Source: Tupaia tana (taxonomy: Eukaryota; Chordata; Mammalia; Scandentia; Tupaiidae). From it: DNA of 64,000 nucleotides. Position 1 is the first letter of the stretch. The number at the start of each line of letters is the position of its first letter. The position numbers and the translations under genes are program-made. The notes below the pieces were generated by a model, which was not told where the DNA came from, did not search any database, and was given only the letters and a program-made list of their open reading frames with translations. Shown in pieces: positions 42,501 through 54,800 of the stretch. The DNA lies in the NCBI GenBank assembly GCA_026018925.1, contig JAKSZU010000026.1:18467127-18531126 (forward strand), in the 5' to 3' direction.

Positions 42501-45500
42501 CCTCTCAATCCCAACAGCACACACACAGATCTCCTAATACCTGCTGAGAAAACTCACTGAGTTGTGAGGGTTAGCCTGGTTGAGGGTGATGGGCAGCCAC
42601 CTGGTATGGGGCCCCTTGACCAGATTGTCATAATATTACCATGTTAGTTTCGTGTTGCTACTGTAACAGGTTATCTCAAACTAGTAGCTGAAACAAGTAA
42701 TACCAATTTGTTACAGTTCACTTCTTGACCAGATTGGCATAATAGTAACTTGTTAGTTTCCCATTGCTACTGTAACAGGTTATGGCAAACTAGTAGCGGA
42801 AACAGTTACAGTTTACAATTGTTACAGTTGACTTCTTGAGCAGATTAGTATAATATTAGCATGGTAGTTTCCCATCGTTAGTGTAACAGTTTACTAGAAG
42901 CTTAGTAGCTGAAACAAGTAAATACACATTTATTGTTATAATTTGGGAGGTCAGAAATCCTGAAGTCAAGGTCTTGGTAGCCTGCAGTCCTTCTGGAGGC
43001 CTGAGAGAATATGTTCCTTTGCCTTTTTTGGCTTCTAAAGGCCACCTGCCCTCCTTGGCTCTTAGCTACACCCTCCGTCTTCTTGGCCAACTACAGGGCG
43101 TCTTCCTTATCTGCTTCCTTCATCACACCTCCTGGCCCTCCTGCCTCATCTCATAAGGACTCTAGCGATGATATTGGAGCCTCCTGGATAATCCAGAATA
43201 AACTTCAGCTCAAGATTCCATACTTAGGGGAGCAACAGATAATATAGCAGTTATGTCGCTGGATCCCATATGGCTGACAGTGGTTCGAGTCCCGGACCTG
43301 GTGGCTTAAACTCACGCCAGCACATGTATGTGCGTGCCCAAGAGCCCGAGAGGAGAATGGAGGAGAAGGGACTGTAGTGTGGCCATCCCCCCTGGGGGGG
43401 GAGGTGGTGATTTCTCACTTTCTCTCTCACTATCTCTGTCTCCCTCGAGCAAGCACATGTACCCTAAGGCAAAAACTTCTTAAAAAAAAGAAAAGAAAAG
43501 AAAGAAAGAAAAAGGATTGTTCACTTAATCACATCCACAAAATTCCTTTTGCCACATAATATTAAGTGCCCACAGACTCCAGGAATTAGGATGTAGACAC
43601 CTTGGCAGGTGGGAGATAACCTCTGTTATTTTCCTTACCACAATTTAGGAAACGTGGACACGGTTTATCAAGGTCGTTTGTTCATTCATTCATTTGATCT
43701 GACACGCATTTATCATCAACTGTGTCACAGCCATAGTACTGCTTTTGTGATTGGCTCTCTCCTAACAGCCCCTCAGAGTCGGGAGAGATCATTGGCAGTG
43801 GTTATGAGCGCTGGTTTCCTCATCAGTGAAAGAGGGTGTGAGGCCTGCTCAAGGGCCTGTATCTGGAGCCTTGGTCTAACTAGAACAGCACACTGCGCCC
43901 CCTCCTGGTCGGAGGACGTCCCCGGAGAATCCGTGTGTCCTGGGGTTCCCAGCCTGCTTTGTCTCCTTGCCCTGGGGACTCCAGGCCTCCTGCTCATCCC
44001 CGCCTTTCTGTCCTAGATGAAGGAGGAGCGCTTCCGGCAGCTGTTCTCCGCCTTCGGCACGCTGACAGACTGCAGCCTCAAGTTCACCAAAGATGGCAAG
44101 TTCCGCAAGTTCGGCTTCATCGGCTTCAAGTCCGAGGAAGAGGCCCAGACGGCCCTGAACCATTTCAACAAGAGCTTTATCGACACATCTCGGATCACGG
44201 TGAGCCTGTGGGAGCTGCGCCCTCGCCTGCCCATGGGCAGTGTGGCCGCTCGGTCTCTCACCCAGCACCCGAGTCCTTAGAACTGTCCCCCTTCACACTG
44301 GGGTGCATTTGGTCTGACTCAGTGGTTCCCGTGTGCACGTGTGCGTGAGGATCGCCTGACAGCTGGCAGAACACATCCATGGAGTTCCTGATCCCGTGCG
44401 TGGAGGGGGCCCAGGAACGGGCTCCCGGGCCATCCTGTGCCGTGGGTCCCAGGACCACACTTTGGGAACCCTGGGTCAATACGGGTCATCCTCTCACCCC
44501 TGCAGCAGCACACTGTGATCTCCCACTCAGTGCTGGGGGTTAGAGCAAAACCAGGTGGCTGGCGCCTGTCCCCATGGAGCCGGTAAAGCAGGAGCCGGCA
44601 GGTGCACAGGCCACTCTGGTCCACGTAGTCAGCTCTGTGACGGTGCAAGCACGGGGAACCTGGGGAAAACAGAGGAGGCCGGGGAGGAGTCAGGAAAGCT
44701 TCCTGGAGGAGGAGGTCCCACTCTGGTCACTCTCGTGAATGTACTGACTTTATAAAATGTCTCTAACACTTTGCTAAGAAGGAACAAAACAGGTGACAGA
44801 CAGGTATAAGCCACGTGATCCCTTTATACAGTCGGGACCTCGATTTGTGGGTGTGTGACGGACATCAAGGGCTGTACGGGGGGCCTCTACTCAGGAGATC
44901 CAGCATTCCCGTCTCAGGACCAGCACATGGTGTAGCGGTTACGTCACTGGACCCCCACATGGCCAACCGTAGTCTGAGTCTCAGACAGACCACTGGCTTG
45001 AAACTCATGCCGGGCGTGTGTGCGTGCCCAAGATCCTGGGGGGAGAATGGAGAAGAAGGGATTGCAGCGTGGCCATCCCAGGGGGTGATTTCTCACTTTC
45101 CCTCTCACTGTCTCTGTCTCTCTCTCTTTCTCTTGTGAGTACATATGCCCTAAGTAAAAAACCTTTAAAAGTATGAATAATTCCTTCCCTTTGGAGGCGT
45201 CAGTGCCCAGGGCATCATTGGCCCACGTGGCCACCTGGTAAGTATTGGAGTAAAGTATTTTTTTATTTTATTTTTTTAAGGGGTTTTTGCTATAGGGCGC
45301 ATGCACTCACCAGAAAAACAACGAGACAGAGAGACAGAAAGCGAGAAATCACCCCTTGGGGGGAATGGCCACGCTGTAATCCCTTCTCCTCCATTCTCCT
45401 CTCAGGATCTTGGGCACGCACGCATACACGCCCAGCGTGAGTTAAGCCACAGGGTCCGGGACTCGAACCATAGTCAACTTCATGGGAGTCCAGCGATATA

Positions 45501-48500
45501 GCCATTACTCCAACTCCTGGCCCTATGAATTATTTTTTTAAATGAAGCTAAGAAAACCTTTTCTGTGCTTTTTCTCTATTGTTTGAGTTTTGTGCCACAG
45601 GCACGTGGGATTATTAGGGGAACGACACTGACTGGAAAGGCCACACAGGAGGGGCATCACCAGGGGCAGCCCCTTCCCGGGACAGTGGTTGACTGAGCAG
45701 CGTCAGCTTTGGCTCTGTGGGGAGTGGCTTCCCGGGCGGGTGCTCTCCCCATCTCATCTCAGAGAGAGTGTTGGAGGCCGGGAGGGACCTCAGCACCCCA
45801 CCTTCGTTGCCCTTGCTGGTCCCCCTGTTTCCCCAGACCCTGGTGTTCTGCGGGCAGGCGAGCTCGCCCCACGATCATCTGTAATCCCAGCAGCCGCCGC
45901 TCCCTGAGCTCCTGACCAGGCCCTTGGCCAGTTCCAGCCTCACGGCCCTGCCTCGGAGTGAACAGTCGAGAGCCCGGGCTCCTGGGTGCAGAGTCCTCGG
46001 TTCCATCACAGGGGCCGGGCTGGGCAGGGCAGTTACCCGCCTCTCTGGGCTCCGGCTCCTGATCTGAGAGGGGAGTGGGGAGTAGCTCCCACCTTCTACT
46101 GTGGAGACTCAGCACCTCCCCACGCACAGGACACTGAGACAGTGCCGGCCCTCAGCTGGAACTGGGCTTAAACTCACGCTGGCAGGTGCACGTGTGTGCC
46201 CAAGACCCCGAGAGGAGACCGGAGGAGAAGGGACTGTGGTGTGGCCATCCCCTGGGGGGTGATTCCTCACTGCCGCTCTGTCTGTCTCTGTTTCGCTGGC
46301 GAGAGCACGTGCCCTATAACAAAAATCTCTGAAAAGAAAGCCCAAGCTCCTGGGTGCGGGATGCTGGCTCCCAACACCGGGACGCCGAGGCTGGCGTGGA
46401 AACCACCCTCTCTCTCCCGTGCAGGTGGAGTTCTGCAAGTCGTTCGGGGACCCGACGAAGCCCCGAGCCTGGAGCAAACACGCGCAGAAACCGAGCCAGG
46501 CCAGGCAGCCTTCAAAAGACTCTGCTCCCCCAGAGACTAAGAAAGTACGAGGCCAGTCCCTCCTGGCTCCCCTTCCCGGTGCCAGCAGGGTGGTCGCCCC
46601 CGGGGCGGGAAGTGCGGACCCTCTGGATCCCGCCCGGAGTGGGCCTCCCAGGGCTGTCGGTTCCCCCGTCTGCCCTTGTCCACGTGCCCCTCACCGGCTG
46701 TGCCTTCTGCTTTCAGGACGGCAAGAAGAAGGTGGCAGGGGAGCTGCAGGAGGTGAGTCTGTCCCTGACCACAGGGTGGGCCGAGGCAGGCCGGGAAGGG
46801 GGAGGCAGGCCAGCAGGAAGGGCCCGCCTCTCGCCACCCTTGCCCTGTCTCCAAGCTGCTTTATCTTCTAGTCCTGCCGCTGCTTCCCACTGACCATCAG
46901 GGTCCACTGGAGTGGGGAAGGAGCTTGGAGGATGCCCTGACCCCCCCACCCCGGGAGTCAGAAAGGACAGGCCACCCTGAGCCACCTCTGTCCCTTCTCT
47001 GTTCCCCCCGCCTCCCTGCCGCCCTGGCTCCGGCTCCCCCAGCTGAAGGAAGACGCCGAGTTCCAGGAATTCCTGTCGGTGCACCAGAAGCGGGTGCAGG
47101 CGGCCACGTGGGCCAACGATGCCCTGAGCACCGACGCCTCCAAAGGAAAGAGCCGGCCAGCCAGCGACTACCTGAACTTCGACTCCGACTCGGATTCCGG
47201 GCAGGAGAGTGAGGAGGAGAGAGCCGGGGAGGACCTGGCGGGTGAGCAGCCGTGTCCTGTGTGTGCCGTGGGCTGGTCGGGCTGACGGGCCCTGGGCAGC
47301 CCTCCCTGGCCACCAGGTGCTACCCTCGGGCTCACTGTGGTGGGGGTGACTATCCTGCCCTCGGCTCCCTCTGCCTGAGCCGTCCTGGTCCCTGTTCATC
47401 CGTTTAGTCGGTCACTCAGTGACTACTGAGCACCGACAGCTGCCAGGCACTGCTGTGGGCACCGGGGACGTACTGTGAGCAGAGGACAGAGCCCTGCACC
47501 CTGGAGCTGCGGGCAGAGAAGCAGTAAGCAGACAGCCCACTCTGGGGGCGTCAGCCTGACCGGCTGCTGTAGGGAGAAGCAGAGGTGTTATCAGGGAGGG
47601 CCTCATGGAGGAGGTGAGGGGCCGAGCAGTTCAGGGAGCAGTTGCTGTGCAGAATAGGAAGTGCTGCCTTTGGGGTCGCGAGTCGAGGCTGGCTTAAGGC
47701 CAGAGGGTGTCACCGAACGGGGATTCGGCACCTGGTAAGGCATCAGTGCGGGGGTCTACAGGACTCGTGGGACTCGGTGGGACCCAGGCGGGGATCGGGG
47801 AGGGAGGGGGTTCTGTGCAGGGGAGCAGCATGGCAGAGGCGGGGAGGACACGGGCCTGGCGACACCGTGGTCCTGCCGGCTGAGCAGTGAGGCGGAGCTG
47901 GAAGCAGACACAGTTGGCTTACACGGACCCGAGGAGGGAGAGTTGGGGTTTCACCCCGAGCACCCACAGTCCACCAGGGGTGTGAGCAGAGAGTGACCAT
48001 CTGGGCGTGCTCCAGGATGGCTCCACGGCCCAGTGGTTAAGGCAGCCACGCCCCACGTGGCCAACCATGCGGTTCAAATTCCAGACCTGGCGACTTGAAA
48101 GACATGTCAGGCGTGCGTGCCCCAAATTCTGAAAGCGGGAGAGGTGAAGGAGGAGGAATTGCTCCATGACTGCCCCGTCTCCTTCCGTCTCTGCCTCTCT
48201 CTGGCACGTGCACGCCCTGTAACGCGCACGCGCACACATAAACACACACGTCCCGTAGGCGGCTATGTGAAGCGGGGCAGGAAGGCTCCGAGCTCCTGAC
48301 GGGGCCCGCGGGATACCCAGACCACTGGAGCCGCGAGCCCTCGGCATCACTTGTCAGAGGACTTCCTGGGGCTGCTGCTGGCAAGGGTCTTGGTGGGTGT
48401 GGTGCCGCGGGCCACTCCCAGGGGCCACTCCCGGGGACCACCTGCCCTCTGCTGCCCCGGGCGCTGGCTCGCCCACAGCTCTCTGACCCCAGCCTCCCCG

Positions 48501-51500
48501 TTTTCCCAGAGGAGGAAGACCCCCAGCCGAAGGCAGCCGTGCAGAAGGAACTGTCGGACATGGACTACCTGAAATCCAAGATGGTGAAGGCCGACTTGTC
48601 CTCTTCGTCGGAGGAGGAGAGCGAAGACGAGGCCGTGAACTGTGACGAGGGCAGTGAGGCCGAGGAAGAGGCTCCAACCACCGCCCTAGCCCAGCCGCGG
48701 AGAGAGCCCCGGGGGGCCTGCCCGGAGCCAGGCACTCCTGGGAAGAAGACACCGCAGGAAGCCAAAGCCAAGGTGCGTGTGGCAGCCCAGGGAGGAGGCC
48801 CACGCCTGTGCGTGTCGTGTCCCTCAGCATCTCTGCTGGGGCCAGTAAGACAGAGCGACCACGGAGCTTCCAGAACCTTCAGATCCCAGCCTGCCCCGGG
48901 CTCGCCTGGAGTCTCGGGCCCAACCTCTTACCGCTAACCTGGGGAGGCTGCCTGCCTTCCAGAGCTGGGGCAGCGCACGCTGGGGCGGAGGAACCCAGAG
49001 ATGGGAGCTGATCCTGGCGAGGTGCCTGCCGTGTGCGAGGGACCGAGTGCTCGCCGTCGGCCTCGCTGGGCCTCATCACAGTCTCGGGGCCAGGTGTTCC
49101 TGTTCATCTCACAGGCGAGGAAACAGGCCCCGAGGAGGGGAGCCATTGCCCGAGGTCGGGGCTGGGTAGTGGGGGATCGGGACTCTAGCCCGGGCCTGCT
49201 GGCTCTGAGGTCCAGAGTATAGACCTGGGTGCTCCCCCAAGGACAGCCGCCTCATCTCCAACCGCATGGGCAGTTTGACGCCTTGTGTGGGCCCCCTTCC
49301 CTCACCTCCCTGTGAGGCCCCTTCCAAACACGTCTCAGGTCAGCCCTTTCTCTCATCAGACGTGAAGGGAGGCCTCAGGCCTCTTTTCTTCTCCCTCCTC
49401 TTCCATCCCCCTCCCTCCACATTTTTTTTCCAAAACCGACTGTATTTCAGAGAGGTAGACTAGGGCGAGGTCAGAGTTCCGGTTCAGACCCCAGCTGTGA
49501 CAGTTAGCAGCTGTCTGGGTGAAGTACACCCCCTCACTCGGCATAGCCCTGATGCCTGAGCCAGTTACCGACCCTGTGCCGACGGGCGCCGGCGGTCAGG
49601 AACGCGCAACCCGTGCCTAGCAGGGTCTGTGGCAGCGCGTCTTAAGCACGTTCCTGTCCCTGCCTCCTTCCTCAGAGGCTCCTGTGTCCCCACCCTCGTC
49701 CGAGCCCGGGTGACTGCCGTGCTGTGGGGGATAAGCTACATCCCAGCTCTGTCGGCTCAGGGCAGGCCTTGCTGGGAAACGAGTTCAGATCTGCACAGGT
49801 TGTTCGGTTGCCAAGGAAGTTACCAGAGACTGGTTTTCCAGAGGATCCCAGAGCTCTGGGAAACGACCCGACCCGCAGTCGCTGTGGGGTGGTTAGAAGG
49901 ATTCGCAGGATGGCGGTGTCGGCCTGGTGTGTGCCACTGTCCGGTCAGGAATGGCAGACCTCACCGTGCCCTAGGACCGGCTCCGCACCCTGCCTCCGAG
50001 CCCTCCCGGTAGCCCAGGGACCCCGTGGGCCTGTCCGCAGCTGCTGGGCTCTGGTCCCAGCCTCAGCGTGGGCGCACCAGGGGCTCGACAGCTCCCACCT
50101 CCACCTTCATCCACGCCCCACGCAGGGATGTGCTAGCAGCCAGGCCACTCCAGCCTGTAGGCATCCTGATCTCCACGGCCGGCCAAGGGGCTCACTCGGG
50201 CCCTCTCTGTTTGTTCTTTGTGATCACCTAGACAGAGAAACCTGCAAACCAGAGGGAACCGACCACCCCCCACACCGTGAAGCTACGGGGAGCCCCGTTC
50301 AACGTCACAGAGGTATGTGCTACCGAGGGCGAGGGTGAGGAGCCCCCACGGGAGCCCGAGACAAGGCTGCAGACACCCTGGGGGCATGAGGCTCAGCTCA
50401 GGTCATGAGCTGAAAGGAAGAGGGGCCACAAGGCCAAGAAATAAGATGGGCATTGTTGGGGTCAGGAAACAGAGGCCTCCATTAAGGTACAGGAAGACCG
50501 ATTTTTATTCACTGTTCTCTACACCAGAGAAGGGGTGACTTTTGATAAAAAGTGAAGAAAAGGGGGCGACTGGCAAATATGGAGGGCCTTGGTGATCAGC
50601 ATGGTCTCTGTTACAGCTCCTGACCCTGCTGTGATGGTGGGACACAGCCTTAGATACAGATGAGTGAGTGGGCACAGCTCTGTTGCAATAAAACTTTATT
50701 TACAAACATAAGTGGTGGGCCAGAATTGACCCTGGGCTTGTAGTTCACTGACTGAGTCTGCAACAGCAGAGAACACTTCATTTCTCTTCTCATGAAGGTA
50801 ATAGAAGTTCAGTATAGGAAATTTCAAAGAAAAAAAGAACAGTGTAATTAAATAAATGACATAAAAATCACTTTTTTGAAACATTTTTGCTATAGGGTGC
50901 ATGCGCTTGCCAGAAAGACAGAGAAAGACAGACAGCAAGAAATCACCCCCTGGGGGGGATGGCCACGCCACAATCCCTTCTCCTCCATTCTCCTCTCGGG
51001 ATCTTGGGCACGCACGCACACACGCCCGGCGTGAGTTTAAGCCACCAGGTCCAGGACTCGAAACACTGTCGACTACACGGGAGTCCAGCGACATAGCCAT
51101 TACACTAACTGCTGATCCTGCACAAGAATCACCTATAACAAAGGCAGCTGACTAAGTTGTTACTTTCACGAACCTGAGGGTGAGAGGGATGCTAGCCAGA
51201 TGGGATGTCAGTAAGCAGGTCTAACGATGAAAGAGTTATCAGACTGTCCGGCAAACTCAGGGCACCTTGCCCTGCACCCGTTTATCCCCCCTAATGACTG
51301 CTGATACATTCGGGTTTACCTTCTTAGATGTTGTTTTCCTTTTGAGTGAACATCGTCCAGTGTCTTTATTTCCCAAAAAAAGTAGAAACTGAGTTTGAAA
51401 CCCTTCCCCTTCATCACAATAATACATCATCAACATTTGTGCATATATTGGGGCCAGCAGGTGGCAGGGTGGTTGAGGGCACTGGACTCCTACATGATCG

Positions 51501-51779
51501 ACCGCGGTTCGAGTCCCGAACCTGACAGCTTGCTTTCTCACTTTCTCTCTCAGTGTCTCTCTCTCTCTCCCCCCTCTCTGATCAGATTAAAAATAAATAA
51601 AGTTGTTTTTTTTTGTTTTTGTTTTTTTTTTTTTTGGAGAGGCTTTTGCTATAGGGTGCGTTTGCTCACCAGAGAGATACAGAGAGACAGAAAGCGAGAA
51701 ATCACACCCCCCCCCCCCGAGGGGGGGTGGTGGATGGCCACACCGCAATCTCTTCTCCATTCTCCTCTCGGGATCTTGG

Positions 51780-51820
<41 letters not shown>

Positions 51821-54800
51821 CCCAGCGTGGGTTTAAGCCACCAGATCCAGGACTTGAACCATGGTTGGTTACATGGGAGTCCAGCGACGTAGCCATTATG
51901 CCATCTCCTGATCCCAGTAAAAATAATTCTATAAAGAAAAATCTATAGATATGGAATACGCTTGACTACAGTCTTATTTTCTATGTTGTGTGTCTTTTCT
52001 TGTTCAGGATACCCTTGGATATACTTACCCTCTTCCCTAAACTAGGACATGGGTGTTGTTAATTTGCTACAGAGCACGTGCACTCACCAGAGAGAGGGAG
52101 AATGAGAAAGCAAGCCACCAGATCTGGGACTCAAACCACAGTCGGCCGTGGGAGTCCAGCACCTCAACCACCACGCCACCTGCTGGCCCCACTGTTACAG
52201 TTAACAGTGCAGTTCTTTGAGCGCACACATCTGCAGCCCTTCCTGCCAAGGCCACAAAGCAGATGTTTCAGGGTTTGCAAGTCAGACTGCCTCCTCCCAC
52301 AGTCTGCCTTTCCTTTTTTCTTTCTTTTTTAATTGCAGATGTGCCTTGGTTGAAAGACCATGACACGTCGAAACAAGAATGCAGTGTGTCACTGAACAGA
52401 TTGTCCTGATAAGGGCCCCTGAGGTGGAGCAGTAAGTGAAGAATACAAGATTCAGGTCACCGAGGATAGGTTCGTCCTTTCTTTCCTCGAGAGGAGGCAC
52501 GCTCCCTTATTATGTAGCGTGCTGTGTTTCCAGCACCTGAGAAATAGTTTTAGGGAACAAGTGTTTTGATTTTGATCATTCAAAATTTTAAGTATCGTGA
52601 AAAATTCCAAAGGTGGTTAGACTTACCCAATTTATTTGGTAGTGCTTAGATTTTTGATCACGTGTGGTGGCCTGGACATTACGCATCTCAGTGTTGGGAC
52701 CCCAAAGGCCTTAACCCAGTATCCAAACCAAAATGCTTTCCCTTCTGTTTTCTAAAAAATCTGTCACCGTGAAGTAACACGAACAAATATTCATGCGTTA
52801 ATAATTGGAAAAAAGTTGGATTTTCAAGCCCCCCCAAGAATAGAGGAAAGATACTTAGGGAAAAAAGATCAGAAACAATACCTTAAAATACCGATGGTGG
52901 GAGCTGGAGGTGGCATGGTGGTTAAGGCACTGAATTCCAACGTGGCCGACTGTGGTTCAAGTCCCGAGCCCAGTGGCTTGAAAATCTTGGCAGGTGCATG
53001 CACCCAGAATCCCAAGAGGAGAATGGAGGAGGGATTGCAGCATGGTCATCTCCCTAGGGGGTGATTTCTCACCTTCCCTCTCTGTCTGTCTCTGGCAAGC
53101 AAACATACCCTACGGCAAAAATCTTAAAAAATAAAAATAAAATACTTTTTAATTTTATAGTACCCATTTCTTCTCCAATTTCTTTTTCGGATTTTTTATT
53201 GTGTCATTTGACTCTGTGGTGGGGAAAATAGGCATATTATTTAAAGGGAAATAAAACATAAAGGGTGGAACTTACCGTGATTCTTCCCGATTCCGAAACT
53301 TGCCCCACGTGTGTTTATAGGTTGTACTTTATTATTATATGAATGAAATGAAAACAGTTTTTCTTCTTACAGAAAAATGTGACGGAATTTCTGGCTCCCC
53401 TGAAGCCGGTGGCCATTAGGATAGTGAGAAACACTCACGGGAACAAGACAGGTAAGATCCAGGTGCTGTGGGCGGTCAGGGGCCGGTGGTACAGACGGGT
53501 CAGGGTAGTTAAATGGGGGAGAGGGTTTTTTTTTTTTTTTGGAGAGGTTTTTGCCACAGGGCGCGTGGGCTCGCCAGACAGAGACAGAGAGACAGAAAGC
53601 GAGAAATCACCCCCCAGGGGGGATGGCCATGCCGCCATCCCTTCTCCATTCTCCTCTCGGGATCTTGGGCATGCACGCACACACGCCCAGCGTGAATTTA
53701 AGCCACTGGGTCCAGGACTCGAGCTGCAGTTGACTACGTGGGAGTCCAGTGACATAGTCATTACGCCCACTGCTGGTCCCAATGGGGGAGAGTTTTTAAG
53801 ACAACCACTTTTTTTTATTGTTGTTAGAGATTTTTGCTATAGGGCATGTGTGTTTGACAGAGAGACAGAGAGACAGAGAGACAGAAAGCGCGAAATCAGC
53901 GTCCAGTGGGGGTGGCCATGCTGCAATCCTTCTTCTCCATGCTGGGAGTCATTCTGCAATGTCCCCTGCGGAAGAACTGAAGAGCAGGAGGGACGGGCAC
54001 CTCATTAAAGACAGTAGCGTCAGCCAGGGTGCAGGGACCCACTGGGGCTTCGAGCAGAGGAGGGTCTTGGGGTGGGCTCTGGCTGTTCTCCATGAGGGTC
54101 AGCAGTGGGCTGGCCGGGGGGGAGTATGGAGGAGCAGGGGGAGGCTGGGGAATGTTCATGGGGCTAGATGAGATGGCTCTGTACGGGGCTAGAGGGGAGG
54201 GGAGAGACCGTGAGTGACCCCGTGGTGGCAGCAGAGAACCCGTGGGCTTTGGGCCAAGTGACAGCACTGGTACTGACCCGCCATGTGTCCTTGGGCATGT
54301 CACTGAGCTGCTCCAGGGAGGTGCAGAATGGGCCCTGCATGCTCCCGGGTCGAGGCCCACCAAGGACAGGAATGGGGAGGCCTCTCCTGCCTGGGTAAAG
54401 GCTGCCCTCCAGCCCGTGCTTGTGGTTGGTCATGTCGGGGCCTCAGGACCCCCTGGTGCTGAGCTAGGTCACAACACTGCCACTTCTCCAGAGAAGGCTG
54501 CAGAGCAGGCGCTGGGCAGGGATGGGGCGAGGCAGGAGGGAGACAGGGAGGCCTCCCGTCTGTCTGACTCCTGGAGCCCAGCAGCTCTGTCTACAAACCG
54601 AGGCCCTGGGTTCAGAGCTCTCTCTCCCTGCAGAGGGAAATGGGGGGGGGGGGGTGAAGGGAGGGTGTCTTGGGGATTTGGCAAAGGTGGAGCCCCCCCA
54701 CAGTTCTGCACCCCGCACAGGATGGCGCTCCTCCATGACGCCAGGGGGTGTCCGCAGGGCCTGCGTATTTGACCTCCGTCACTGTCCCCTCTCAGGGTAC

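Noticed and set aside
42615-42945. CRISPR-like array suggested by three regular ~110-bp units
   Set aside because: Units are contiguous, diverged and part of an MLT1 LTR in a mammalian intron; there are no short repeats with unique spacers.
46713-47399. 228-codon frame antisense to RBM19 exons 4-5
   Set aside because: The opposite strand carries verified exons with correct splice sites; this is a shadow frame in GC-rich DNA.
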